Assembly (NCBI GenBank): GCA_009840005.1
Contig: VXOR01000091.1
Span: 33,696-97,695 of the forward strand
Length of the DNA stretch: 64,000 nucleotides
Reading direction: 5' to 3'
Source of the DNA: Gemmatimonadota bacterium
GTDB lineage: Bacteria; Latescibacterota; UBA2968; UBA8231
The position numbers and the translations under genes were made by a program. Below, piece after piece: positions 34,483 through 43,846 of the stretch. The notes below the pieces were generated by a model. That model saw only the letters and a list, made by a program, of their open reading frames with translations, was not told the origin of the DNA and did not search any database. Each line of letters starts with the position of its first letter. Positions within the stretch are counted from its first letter, which is position 1.

Positions 34483-37400
34483 GTTGTCTCCTCTCTTCAG
34501 TAGGCGCATCCTGTTCAGACGCAGGTAGGAGCCTTTCGCCAAGCAATGCGAGGAGTGTTTGCTGGGCACGGGCTGGGGAGCCGGTAAGGTCAGTAAGGCG
34601 CGCAAGCGCAGTGTCGAGAGCCCCCTCGCAGGCATCTCGCTGGTCTTGGTCAACTCCGACGAGGCGGACGTACTCAGTGCCGTCGGCCCGAGTGACGGTC
34701 AGCCTCATAGCGTCTGAGTCAACTCCGGCGGCGTGGAGAGCGACGAGCCGCTGGAAAGACGCGATTTGCTGAGATAGCTCTGTGCGGAAGCGGTCGCAGT
34801 CGGCGTCCGTCCACTCAGCCGGGGCTTTTTTGGCGACAACAGTCGCAATGGTCTGAATCCAATCAATATCGGAATCAATGCCATCGTTGGCGAGTGCAAG
34901 GACAAATGCACGCACCTCAGAATCGAGTACCTCGCCATCGAGTGCAGCAGCTTGTTCCGCAATAGCGAGGCGGGTGGTCTCTCCACTAACAGAAAACAAC
35001 TCATTGAGCATCTCATCCACAAGGCGTTGGTAGGAGCCTGTCAATTCTTCAAGCGCACTAGCGACGGAGTCCGCATACTCGCTCGCCTTGCTGTAAGTCT
35101 TGGTCGCGGCCGGGACGGGGCTATAGCCAAGGGCCTCTGGGATCGCGGCGAAGAGCAATTCGTCGGGTTCCACAGCGGCAGCGAGGGCCTCGCGGAGGGC
35201 AACAGCGGTATCCGAAAGATTGCACGTGCGCCTTGTGTAGTTGTCGAGCTGTCTTACCTGCGACACGAGTTCGCCAACGACAGCGAGGACATTGGAGACG
35301 CGGTGCTTGCGGAAGCGAGGACGGACCTCGAGCCGAGCGGCGAGTGCTCCAATGACTTGGCGACGCGCACCGGACGTGTTGGCGAAATGCTTGATGTCAA
35401 AGTGCTTGGGGTTGCGAACCATCCGCTCGGAGAGATCATCGGTGAGAAGCGGCCTGAACGTGCCGTGCTCGTAAATTGCGACTTCGTTACTGAACGCTAG
35501 CAGCCCAACTGTGACGAAGACGGGAATCACCTCGGCCTTCATCCCAATCGGCGGCGACAGCAAGGCTGCGTAGATGTCCGCAAGATTGATTCGACGGGTT
35601 CGGGCGCGGCGGAATTCGGATTCGAGAAGGTCCCATGCCGGCTGCAATTTCTTATCAGTCGGCGAGCGGAAAACCATGACTTCATTGCGCTTATCCCAGC
35701 CGTGCATGCCCGTTCCTTTAATAAAGGCATGGTACATAGCCACTTCAGGGCCATGTCCTTCGAGCTTGAGGTCAACATGGTTGCCGAATTCGATCATGGC
35801 TTCAAGCAACATGCGCCGGGCCTTAGCCCCTTGCGAGGTAACGTCCGTGCGGTTGAGCATCTCGTTGCCCACGGTCGGCGTCTTTGAGTAAGCGCGGTCG
35901 GCTGCCGCTGAGAGCGCGGCACTGCCCCGGCGTCTAGCCGTACCAGCTAGAAGATTGGTCGGCCCGTCGGGACCGAGCAGGACCCAACGGCAAACCTCGG
36001 CGTTGAACGTGGCTTCTATAGCATTACTCAATGCGGTCTCAGCTTGGGCGAGTCGTTCCCCGATTTCGCGCCGCGCAACCCAATCGTCTTTTACGCTATC
36101 GTGGTCGAGGACATCGGCAACGGCTGCAACCTCACGGGCTGCATCGTCGAGGAGGGCAAGATCGTCCGGAATGGCGGCAACGACAGGTTTTGCATTTTCA
36201 CCAGCTTGAGCGAGCGTTGGTATGGAATCTGGCGCGACCGTTAGCAGGACCTCCCCGTCGTAGGGAGAGAACGGGTCCAGCGGGGTGACCGGCTCAGTAC
36301 CGTCAACGTAGCGGCGGGCAAACACGCGCAGGATGTCGTGTTCGGCACTGTGCCGAGCTGCAACCACGGGTTCAGGTTTGTGGATTGAAGCGAGGATTTC
36401 CACGAGCGGCTGACGCTGCACTTTGGCGTGAGCGGCCTTGATAAGCCCGCGAATATCAACGTCCGTGCCGTGCCAGATTCGGAACTCGTCGGCAAAATCA
36501 CGATATGTGACGATACCGGCGTCTTGTAGGCTTGTTAGGGCCTTTGCTGCGCCGTTGAGAGCGATGTCGAGCACTTGGGCGGAGGCGCGGGCGGCACCAC
36601 CGGTGGAAACGAGGTTGAGGATGGCGATCGACTTGGCCAGCTTCGTTTGGCTTTCCGTCAGACCATGGGCGTCGCGCAGCCGGGTGGCGATCTCTGACCA
36701 CCGCTGCGAATAGCCAACCGCGCCTGCTCCGCCCGCGACGAAGTAGTTATAGACAGCATCTAGGCCGAGCGATGGCAATACACCCCGATCCGACAAGGGG
36801 GCAGAGGACAAGAACGAAGCGGCAGTGGCCGAGTCAGCTCCGGTTAGGAATGAGAAGAGAGTACGCTCGTGCTGTCCGTAGCGGCTGCACAGTTCTGGGA
36901 GCACTAGGGCGGTAAGGGGATGCAGCGGATAGCACGCCTCGACCGCAGCGGCAGTAGCGAGGTCGGCGACTCCGAGCGCGCGCATCTCTTTAGCATGGGT
37001 CCCAGCCCATCGTCTGATGCGGGGTTGTAGATCATCGTCAATCTCGAAAACCGTTCCGATCAGGGCGCGGGTCTGAGCGGCAGACTCGATATACGCGACA
37101 TCTTCAAATCGGCCTTGGACCTTTGCCCACTCCCTCCGTCGCGGCCCATCAATGCCAACGAGATAATCCTCAAAGGACAAGTGTTGTAGCGTTAGCGCGA
37201 AGATCGGGAGGCCAGCTCCTTGTCCTGCCTCGGCGAGTTGTTGCAGGAGATAGGGGTCGGCATCCGATCCATCGCTGATTGCTTCGAGGTTTTTACCAAA
37301 TTCGTCGATGATGAGCAGCAATGGGGCGTCTTCGGCCAAGCAGCGGGCCACTTCGAGCAGGTCCGCTGGCGAGGGACCAACTCGACGCGGGTCATCGGAT

Positions 37401-37909
37401 GCAGCGTCAGCGAGTGCGGTCTTGAGTGTTTTAGCCCCCCGGAATGTGCGCGTCGAGGGGATGGTTCCATAGGTCCGGATGACGGCAGACTCAAGCGCTC
37501 GCAGGACGGTGTGGTGCAGTGGCTCACGACTCGCGGTAACTACAGCGCGGTGGAACCCCCGCTCATCGGTTCCACGGGCTTGATGTGCGCGAGCGAGGAG
37601 GTCGGCTACGGCCGGCGATGTCTCCTCAATGAGTTCAGTCGCAGCAGCTCGCATGGCACTGCGTTCGCCAAATGCGGCGTCGAGAAGTAACGCGAGCGAT
37701 GATTTGCCCGATCCGTAAGGACCGGTCAACGACCAAGCTCCGCCTGCTGCACCGTTAGCGGCCGTGGTGGCAATGCGCTCCACCACATCGAGTGCCCGGG
37801 CAGTGACAACATAGCCATCGAGTGGCTCGCGACGGGCGATGTCGCGCTCTAAGCTAGCCGAGCGAGCAAATCGCCCCACAACGCCAATGTAGTCTGCTAG
37901 CGCTCCCAT
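34475..37909 (-). CDS. sspC: SspC-like large P-loop ATPase
   Basis: 1144 residues. Walker A SLTGPYGSGKSSLALLLDA at residues 61-79 and Walker B LLIIDEFGKNLE at about 198-209. The rest is a long, mainly helical protein with no other recognised domains. In phosphorothioation systems, SspC is the ATPase encoded between SspB and SspD; order and orientation match that here. It starts one base inside SspB's stop and ends inside SspD. High GC compared with the SMC gene. Biochemical role in PT is ATP hydrolysis; the present protein is untested. Confidence 0.75.
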   Translation of the reverse strand: MGALADYIGVVGRFARSASLERDIARREPLDGYVVTARALDVVERIATTAANGAAGGAWSLTGPYGSGKSSLALLLDAAFGERSAMRAAATELIEETSPAVADLLARAHQARGTDERGFHRAVVTASREPLHHTVLRALESAVIRTYGTIPSTRTFRGAKTLKTALADAASDDPRRVGPSPADLLEVARCLAEDAPLLLIIDEFGKNLEAISDGSDADPYLLQQLAEAGQGAGLPIFALTLQHLSFEDYLVGIDGPRRREWAKVQGRFEDVAYIESAAQTRALIGTVFEIDDDLQPRIRRWAGTHAKEMRALGVADLATAAAVEACYPLHPLTALVLPELCSRYGQHERTLFSFLTGADSATAASFLSSAPLSDRGVLPSLGLDAVYNYFVAGGAGAVGYSQRWSEIATRLRDAHGLTESQTKLAKSIAILNLVSTGGAARASAQVLDIALNGAAKALTSLQDAGIVTYRDFADEFRIWHGTDVDIRGLIKAAHAKVQRQPLVEILASIHKPEPVVAARHSAEHDILRVFARRYVDGTEPVTPLDPFSPYDGEVLLTVAPDSIPTLAQAGENAKPVVAAIPDDLALLDDAAREVAAVADVLDHDSVKDDWVARREIGERLAQAETALSNAIEATFNAEVCRWVLLGPDGPTNLLAGTARRRGSAALSAAADRAYSKTPTVGNEMLNRTDVTSQGAKARRMLLEAMIEFGNHVDLKLEGHGPEVAMYHAFIKGTGMHGWDKRNEVMVFRSPTDKKLQPAWDLLESEFRRARTRRINLADIYAALLSPPIGMKAEVIPVFVTVGLLAFSNEVAIYEHGTFRPLLTDDLSERMVRNPKHFDIKHFANTSGARRQVIGALAARLEVRPRFRKHRVSNVLAVVGELVSQVRQLDNYTRRTCNLSDTAVALREALAAAVEPDELLFAAIPEALGYSPVPAATKTYSKASEYADSVASALEELTGSYQRLVDEMLNELFSVSGETTRLAIAEQAAALDGEVLDSEVRAFVLALANDGIDSDIDWIQTIATVVAKKAPAEWTDADCDRFRTELSQQIASFQRLVALHAAGVDSDAMRLTVTRADGTEYVRLVGVDQDQRDACEGALDTALARLTDLTGSPARAQQTLLALLGERLLPASEQDAPTEERRQHG

Positions 37910-38907
37910 TAACGTGTCTCCACGGTGACGACACTATCCTCAGCGTCGAATAACCCAAGCTGGTCGCCTTTGCCGACCTCAGTATCTGGGGTGATGTCGT
38001 AGTAAGACGAAAGCACCTCGTTAGCCACAGTCGCGGGGTCGCCGGACCAAGACAACTGAGGCGCACCGGTCGGCGAGGCAAGTTCCAGCGCATTAGTGGT
38101 CGTCGCCGTCTGTTGAAGCGCGTCGAACATATCCGCTTCTGTCAGCTTGAAAGCATGGCCCGGTGCCCCTGGTTCATGCGTTAGGCGGCTAAGGGTCGCG
38201 GTGTTCCCCCCGGTTTCAGTGCGAGCGAGATAGTCGAGTGCAGCATAGCTCACAATCTCCGGTGGCAGTGTTGGTTTCGCCCCGAGAACGAATCGGTAGC
38301 TACCGGTGGCTTGGGATCGTCTGATTAAACCTAGTTCACGCAAAGGACAATCGAGGCGGTCGTCAATGCTGCGCCCGGCGCGTTTTGAGCGCTCGGCTGG
38401 TGCGTAGGTCCGCAATAGAGCACTCACGTCCTTCTTCAAGGATGAAGGATGCGGCTTCGTCCACCCCCCTACCGACTCCAGCCCAACGGCGACGACGTGG
38501 TCAAGTGCTTCGTCAGTGAACTCGACCGGGTGAAACTCATTGAATGCGATCCACCACACAGGTAGGAGCGACGGCGGTGCCAATAGCTGCCAGTGCAGTA
38601 ACCAGAGCGTACCCGGATCCTCCATGTATGGATCCCATCCCGATTCGCCGAACAACTCGTGACCGAACTTCGTCGAGACCAACCCCGGCCCTTGCCGATC
38701 CTCTTCGATCAGCTTGGCCGCGAGTCCCCAAAACCGAATAGCCCGAACCATGTTCTTGCCAACCCCAATCAAAACTGGAGCCTCTACATGGGTAAATATC
38801 TGAGGATCGCGCTCCGTCACGGCGTATGCCTTGCGAAACCAGCCGTAGCGGGGATGGAACGTCTCGTGTCGAGCGAAAGTTGGCTTGGCCGCCTCGACCA
38901 ATCGCAT
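37909..38907 (-). CDS. sspB: SspB-like DUF4007 protein
   Basis: 332 residues. The N-terminus FARHETFHPRYGWFRKAY and then VLIGVGKNMVRAIRFWG (about residues 45-61) are the DUF4007 signature. DUF4007 is the family of SspB, the DNA nickase of the SspABCD single-strand phosphorothioation system as I recall it; here it lies directly between a cysteine desulfurase and a large ATPase, the SspA-B-C order. Both ends overlap neighbours by one base. Nickase activity is inferred. Confidence 0.8.
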   Translation of the reverse strand: MRLVEAAKPTFARHETFHPRYGWFRKAYAVTERDPQIFTHVEAPVLIGVGKNMVRAIRFWGLAAKLIEEDRQGPGLVSTKFGHELFGESGWDPYMEDPGTLWLLHWQLLAPPSLLPVWWIAFNEFHPVEFTDEALDHVVAVGLESVGGWTKPHPSSLKKDVSALLRTYAPAERSKRAGRSIDDRLDCPLRELGLIRRSQATGSYRFVLGAKPTLPPEIVSYAALDYLARTETGGNTATLSRLTHEPGAPGHAFKLTEADMFDALQQTATTTNALELASPTGAPQLSWSGDPATVANEVLSSYYDITPDTEVGKGDQLGLFDAEDSVVTVETR

Positions 38908-40064
38908 TACGCTTCTCCTCCATTCATGGCCCGCACGTAATCGACTGCGGCAATGGTTTTCTGAGCTGCGATCTCGATCTCCTCCGTCGTGGTAAACCGG
39001 CCCAAACTGAACCGCACAGACTCAAAGGCCGCTTCCCGCGACAACCCCATCGCCAGCAGCACCGCAGAAGGTTCAATAGCACCGGCACTACACGCACTGC
39101 CGGTCGATACCGCCACCGGGTCCATGTTGGCAACTACTGCCTCAGCGTCCGCCCCCGTGAAGCGGATGTTCACCGTGTTGGAGAGGCGGCAGTCAATGTC
39201 TCCATTTTCCTCGACTTCGGATAGACCACGCTTCAACTCGGCAACGAGGCGGTCGCGGAGAGGACGTATCCGATCCGCTTCCTGCACGCGCTCTTCGACG
39301 GCAATCTCAGCAGCGGCCCCAAACCCAACGATACCGACGACGTTCAGCGACCCAGAGCGCAAGCCCCTTTCGTGACCGCCGCCGTGAATGATGGGGCGCA
39401 GCCGCCCGCTGGATTTCGCGGCGACGAGAGCCCCGACGCCGCCAGGACCACAGATTTTGTGGCTACTAAGTGACACCAAATCAGCACCTATGTCGGAGAG
39501 ATCGAAGGGGAGTCGACCCGCGTATTGGGTCGCGTCGCAGTGAAACAGAGCACCGGCAGCATGAGCGCGTTCCGCGATCTCTACCACCGGATTCAGTACG
39601 CCGGTCTCGCTATTAGCAGCCATGACCGACACGAGCAGGACATCGTTGCCGAGCAAAGCCTCAAGTGCGTCGAGATCAACGGCCCCGCCGCTAGTCACCG
39701 AGATCGCATCGACTTCGGCAAGCGACTGATCGCTTAACCACCGAGCCGTCTCCCGGACTGAGGCGTGTTCCACTGAGGAGACAAGAATCCGGCCCCGATC
39801 CGCTGGCCGAGCAGCAACAATTCCGCTAAGAGCGAGATTATTGGCTTCGGTAGCTCCGGCTGTAAAAATAACATGCGTTGGCCGACCCCCAACGAGCGAC
39901 GCGACGCGAGCGCGAGCATCTTCGACCGCAGCAGCTTGCCGCCGACCAAACCGATGCGTAGATGAAGCGTTGCCGTACCACTCAGCGAGAGCGGGCCACA
40001 TGGCCTTGCCCACGCGGGGATCAAGAGGGGAGGAGCCGTTGTAGTCGAGGTAAACCTCGATCAC
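38907..40064 (-). CDS. sspA: SspA/DndA-like cysteine desulfurase
   Basis: 385 residues from GTG with AGGTGG nearby. Type I PLP-dependent desulfurase: N-terminal VYLDYNGSSPLDP, PLP-Lys in SLSSHKICGPGGVGAL (K203), HGGGHERGLRSGS and catalytic Cys in STGSACSAGAIEPSAV (C325). It supplies persulfide sulfur, in such operons to SspD/DndC. First gene of the 11-gene minus-strand operon. A general IscS or NifS role is also possible, but location points to DNA phosphorothioation. Confidence 0.85.
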   Translation of the reverse strand: MIEVYLDYNGSSPLDPRVGKAMWPALAEWYGNASSTHRFGRRQAAAVEDARARVASLVGGRPTHVIFTAGATEANNLALSGIVAARPADRGRILVSSVEHASVRETARWLSDQSLAEVDAISVTSGGAVDLDALEALLGNDVLLVSVMAANSETGVLNPVVEIAERAHAAGALFHCDATQYAGRLPFDLSDIGADLVSLSSHKICGPGGVGALVAAKSSGRLRPIIHGGGHERGLRSGSLNVVGIVGFGAAAEIAVEERVQEADRIRPLRDRLVAELKRGLSEVEENGDIDCRLSNTVNIRFTGADAEAVVANMDPVAVSTGSACSAGAIEPSAVLLAMGLSREAAFESVRFSLGRFTTTEEIEIAAQKTIAAVDYVRAMNGGEA

Positions 40065-40179
40065 GATGCCACCTGCTTAGGTCAACAGATTGAACTGACA
40101 CATACGGCAGAATTTTGTTCCCGGAGTATTTATAGAATCAAGCCATTTACTTCGTCTGCGTCAATCCACAGACAGCAAC

Positions 40180-42273
40180 TCAATCCCCAATCCATCCCCC
40201 AATTCCCAAGCGCCAAGTGCGGCCCGCAGCGGGTTCAAAGAAGCGCCCGCCAAAAGCGTTGGGAACCACCGAGCCGTTGTACCGGGCATCAAACAGGTTA
40301 TCGACCGCGACAAAGGGCCTCGCTGCGCGATAGTCAATCCCCAATCGCAGATCGACTCGCAGGTACGCACTATTGAAAAACTCATCGGACACGGCGTCGC
40401 TTCCGGGCGGCGGGCCGTTGAAATCGTTGGCCCAATAGCGACCGACCCGCTCTAATTCGACCTCAGTAAACAAGCCCTGCGGGCTCTCGTAACTCAGCGC
40501 GGCGAAGAGCCGATGGCGCGGCACGCCCGGCACCTCATTGCCAGCAAGCTGAACAAGTCCGTCTCCGTCCTCGACTTCATAGTCCTCAAAAACATAATCG
40601 CCAAAAGTGTACGCGAGCGTGGTCCGCAGCCCAGGATGCGGCACCGCCGAAAGCGACAGTTCCAACCCGCGATTGCGCGCTTGGCCGGCGTTGCGGAAGT
40701 AAATCTCCTCGCTGTCTTCACTCTCGACCTGAAAGGGAATCAGCGCATCGGCGATCTGGAGTTGGTACAGGGCCACCTCCAGATCCAAGCGCACCCGGCG
40801 CACATGGCGGCGCAATCCCGTCTCCAACCCAAGGACGCGCTCAGGGCCTAGCTCCGGGTTGAAGCCGCCCTCGCCGCTGGGCCGGTTGCCCAACTCAGAG
40901 GTGGTGGGCGTCTGAAAGGCCGTGGCAACATGGGCGTACCAGCGCGAGAAGGGATCAAGGCGGTACACCACGCCGACCATCGGACTGAACTGATCCATGT
41001 CGCGCGACTGGTCGTCAACGGCAAATCGGTAGCGGTCGTAGCGGCCGCCAACGGTCGCAGTCAGCGCATCACCCAAGTCCTGTTCCAAAGAGACAAACGG
41101 CCCAAAGCTCTGCACTTGTTCCTCTTGATCCACTTGGCTATCGCCGTATTGCACGAGCTCAAATACGCGCTCGTCTTCTACGCGCACGCCCTCGGGCAGG
41201 CCCTCGTTGGCAAACTCGCGGCGGTCGTCGCGTTGGAAGTCCAAGTCGAGGCCAGTCACGAGGCGCGTACTGGTCCAGGAAAATTGGTGCTCAGTGCGCA
41301 GGCCGCCGGCGCGGCGGTCGAGCTCGATAATGCGGCCCGGAATGGGGTTTTTGAGCGCACGGCCAACGCCGTACAGCACGAGACTCGACGCACGGTGGTG
41401 CACAGCGTGCGGCGGTCGATATTCGAGGCGAATGCCGCCTTGGCCCTGGCGCACCTGCTTGGATGCCCCCTGCCCTACCACAAACCCACGTGCGCTGCGT
41501 GGAGCATCTCGGGCAGCATCCGCAGCGAGCGAACTCGGATTGAACAAGTACGGGGCATCGTACAAATGCATCAGGAGCGTCAACTCAGTATTAGGGGTGA
41601 GGGCGTGGCCGACGAGTGCGTTGAGGCCGCGCGCGCGGGCATCGGCATGGTCTCGGTAGCCCTCGCTTTGCAGGTCGTACACGCTGGCAAACGCGTGAGT
41701 ATTATCAGTTCGTCCCGCAAGGCTCGTCTGCGCGCGGAACAGGCCGTTGCTGCCGGCGATCAAGCGCGGCTCCACGCGCCAACCCGCCTCGACCGGAGCT
41801 TGGGTGTGAGCTGCGAGTACGCCACCGCCCGCATTGCCGTACAGCGAAGAGCTAGGGCCGCGTAGGATCTCGATGCGGCCGGTTGACCCCAAGTCGAGAT
41901 TGTTGAGCTGGCTCTGGCCGTCGGGCATGGTCAGGGGGATGCCGTCGAGCAAGACCTTGATCCCGCGAACGCCAAAGGCTGCGCGCGCCCCTAGGCCGCG
42001 CACACTGAGCCGGTCGCCTTGGGAGAGATTGTGGCGGTTGGCGATAAACAGCCCAGGTACCGGCCGCAGCGACTCGGCCAGCGAGAGCCCGGGCCGGGCG
42101 CGCCCGACCTCCGCGATCACGGTCGTAGCCAACGGCAGATCAAATCCCTCGCGGGGCGCACGCGTCGCCGTGATTTCGATGGGAGGCATTTGGTAGCGGG
42201 GCTCAGGATCGTCGGCGCGGGCGGCGGCGATCAGGAATAGCGCTAGGCACTGGATTAACTTGTTTTTTTTCAT
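40180..42273 (-). CDS. TonB-dependent receptor
   Basis: 697 residues. Signal peptide (IQCLALFLIAAARAD), TonB box region IEITATRAPREG, plug domain with VPGLFIANRHNLSQGDRLSV and IKVLLDGIPLTMPDGQSQLN, and GPSSSLYGNAGGGVLA at the plug end. C-terminal barrel of about 550 residues. The last residue is Asp and not Phe, unusual for outer-membrane barrels. Ligand unknown (similar receptors carry siderophores, vitamin B12 or polysaccharides). Upstream of sspA but separated by 115 bases and an unrelated function; not part of the defence operon. Confidence 0.85.
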   Translation of the reverse strand: MKKNKLIQCLALFLIAAARADDPEPRYQMPPIEITATRAPREGFDLPLATTVIAEVGRARPGLSLAESLRPVPGLFIANRHNLSQGDRLSVRGLGARAAFGVRGIKVLLDGIPLTMPDGQSQLNNLDLGSTGRIEILRGPSSSLYGNAGGGVLAAHTQAPVEAGWRVEPRLIAGSNGLFRAQTSLAGRTDNTHAFASVYDLQSEGYRDHADARARGLNALVGHALTPNTELTLLMHLYDAPYLFNPSSLAADAARDAPRSARGFVVGQGASKQVRQGQGGIRLEYRPPHAVHHRASSLVLYGVGRALKNPIPGRIIELDRRAGGLRTEHQFSWTSTRLVTGLDLDFQRDDRREFANEGLPEGVRVEDERVFELVQYGDSQVDQEEQVQSFGPFVSLEQDLGDALTATVGGRYDRYRFAVDDQSRDMDQFSPMVGVVYRLDPFSRWYAHVATAFQTPTTSELGNRPSGEGGFNPELGPERVLGLETGLRRHVRRVRLDLEVALYQLQIADALIPFQVESEDSEEIYFRNAGQARNRGLELSLSAVPHPGLRTTLAYTFGDYVFEDYEVEDGDGLVQLAGNEVPGVPRHRLFAALSYESPQGLFTEVELERVGRYWANDFNGPPPGSDAVSDEFFNSAYLRVDLRLGIDYRAARPFVAVDNLFDARYNGSVVPNAFGGRFFEPAAGRTWRLGIGGWIGD

Positions 42274-42283
42274 AGCATTATTA

Positions 42284-42340
42284 TGACGTTACGCATTTTC
42301 CTTGTCATGCTGAGCGGAGCGAAGCATCCCATACCCAAGA
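42284..42340. repeat. Dispersed repeat (copy 3, single arm)
   Basis: TGACGTTACGCA (42284-42295), also found at 23121-23132, is followed by TTGTCATGCTGAGCGGAGCG and GAAGCATCCCATACCC at 42302-42340, the same family as the hairpin arms at 10.5 and 23.2 kb. Only one arm is seen here. Confidence 0.65.
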
Positions 42341-42407
42341 AGCCGTACCTATTTTTAAAGAACACTACGAAGAAATACAGACGCAAACCGAGAGTTAGGA
42401 CCAAGCC

Positions 42408-42857
42408 ATGAGCATCGGGATCGCCCTAATGCTGTTGCTAGGCGGATGCTTCGCCGCAGAGGACGGACCAAGCGGCGCAGTAGAAGCCCTCCGCAGCGAG
42501 GTGGAGTTCGTCGAGGACGAGGGATTGGAGGGCAGCGTGTCGATCGACAGCTTGACTTGGTTGCCGTTTTTTCCAGAGCCGGGATTCGGGGGAACAGCGG
42601 AATTCGAGGGGATTTTTGTGGCCGTATTCCGCAATGTCGGCGCAGCAACCGTGTGGGTGCGCTACGACTTGCGGTTTTTCGACCAAGAGGAATTTCTAAT
42701 CGACGCGTTTATACCGATTGGACAGCCGGTAGTTCTCAGCGTCGGGGAAACGCGCCGCGTAGAGGGAGATTTTCTAATCCGCACCGACGATCCGCGCGAT
42801 TTTGAGCGACTCGCCCTGATGAGGCTCGTAGCGCGCATCAGACGACCCGAGGAGTAG
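42408..42857 (+). CDS. Predicted lipoprotein
   Basis: 149 residues, ATG with AGGA upstream. Lipobox LLLGGC at residues about 9-14 in a short N-terminal hydrophobic stretch predicts lipid anchoring. The mature part is beta-rich with VAVFRNVGAATVWVRYDLRFF and a later VGETRRVEGDFLI, reminiscent of FxLYD-type small domains of surface lipoproteins; this is weak. Function unknown. It is alone on the plus strand and tail-to-tail with SDR at 42864. Confidence 0.7.
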   Translation: MSIGIALMLLLGGCFAAEDGPSGAVEALRSEVEFVEDEGLEGSVSIDSLTWLPFFPEPGFGGTAEFEGIFVAVFRNVGAATVWVRYDLRFFDQEEFLIDAFIPIGQPVVLSVGETRRVEGDFLIRTDDPRDFERLALMRLVARIRRPEE

Positions 42858-42863
42858 GAGCAA

Positions 42864-43661
42864 TCAAAACGCCACAAAGCCCCCGCACACCGGAATGCAC
42901 TGGCCGGTGACGTAATCCGACAGATCGGACGCCAAAAACTCCACCACCTTAGCGCAATCCTCGGGCGTGCCCAAGCGGCGGAGGGGAATCTGCGGCTCTA
43001 AGCGCTCGCGCGATTCCTCGCTGTTGCGGCCCTGGGCCACAGCGCGAGACGACAAAATTAGGCCCGGAGCAATGCAGTTGACGTGGATGCCATAAGGGCC
43101 TAGCTCGGCGGCGAGCACCCGCGTGTAGTGGACGATACCGGCCTTGGCCACCTTGTAAGGCATCCCGCCGCCATCGCGCCCGCTCCACAGGCCCGCTTGC
43201 GAGGCCACGTTGATGATTTTGCCGGACTGGGCTTCCTTCATGGCCGCACTGACCGCTTGACAGCAGTGGATGGTGGCGGTGAGGTTGATGTCCATTATGT
43301 AGCGGTAGTGGGCTTCCGCAGCCAAAGAAGCAGCTTGCTCCTCGTGTGAGCGCAAGTTGCCGCCGGCGTTGTTGACGAGTATGTCGATGCGGCCAAAAGT
43401 ATCGAGTCCCTCGGCGACCAAGGCATCTACGGCTTGACGGTCGGTGACATCTACGGCGACACCCACGCCGCGGCGACCGAGATTTACTACTTCGGCTTCC
43501 ACGGTCTCGGCCGTGAGTTCTTCGCCGTATTCGCAGGCGGCCTGCAGGTCTATGTCGGCGATGACAATATCCGCGCCCAAGCGGGCCAGATGGAGGACGT
43601 AAGCGCGTCCCAAGCCGCGCGCGCCACCAGTGATGAGAGCTACCTTGCCTTCGAGCGACAT
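42864..43661 (-). CDS. SDR family oxidoreductase (FabG-like)
   Basis: 265 residues from ATG at 43661 with AAAAAGGAG upstream. NAD(P)-binding ALITGGARGLGRAYVLHLA, NNAGGN, and catalytic Ser...MPYKVAKAG (Tyr/Lys) are the classical SDR motifs, followed by NCIAPGLIL. Could reduce a ketosugar or a ketoacyl group; context (a truncated esterase and Gfo/Idh/MocA nearby) favours sugar metabolism. Not linked in one operon with neighbours. Confidence 0.85.
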   Translation of the reverse strand: MSLEGKVALITGGARGLGRAYVLHLARLGADIVIADIDLQAACEYGEELTAETVEAEVVNLGRRGVGVAVDVTDRQAVDALVAEGLDTFGRIDILVNNAGGNLRSHEEQAASLAAEAHYRYIMDINLTATIHCCQAVSAAMKEAQSGKIINVASQAGLWSGRDGGGMPYKVAKAGIVHYTRVLAAELGPYGIHVNCIAPGLILSSRAVAQGRNSEESRERLEPQIPLRRLGTPEDCAKVVEFLASDLSDYVTGQCIPVCGGFVAF

Positions 43662-43846
43662 CAAAAATCTCCTTTTTCAATAATTAGGACACGACATCAA
43701 TCGTCGGCAATCCACGAGAATCCAGGAGAATTGGAGAAAACTTGCATGACAAGAGGAGCGTTTGGCAAATTAGGTGCTGACGAATGCGCGCTACCTAACG
43801 GAAAGAGGTCGAATCCGCAGGAGGGCTTTACCGGCTGGAGACGCGG

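Noticed and set aside
25103..40064. Canonical DndABCDE or BREX/DISARM system
   Set aside because: DUF4007 directly after the desulfurase fits SspABCD; no DndE that I can recognise, no BREX methylase (PglX), BrxL or DISARM methyltransferase is seen.
40065..40179. Promoter or operator of the sspA operon
   Set aside because: The 115-base gap has no -35/-10 pair with proper spacing on the minus strand and only weak inverted symmetry, so no site could be supported.
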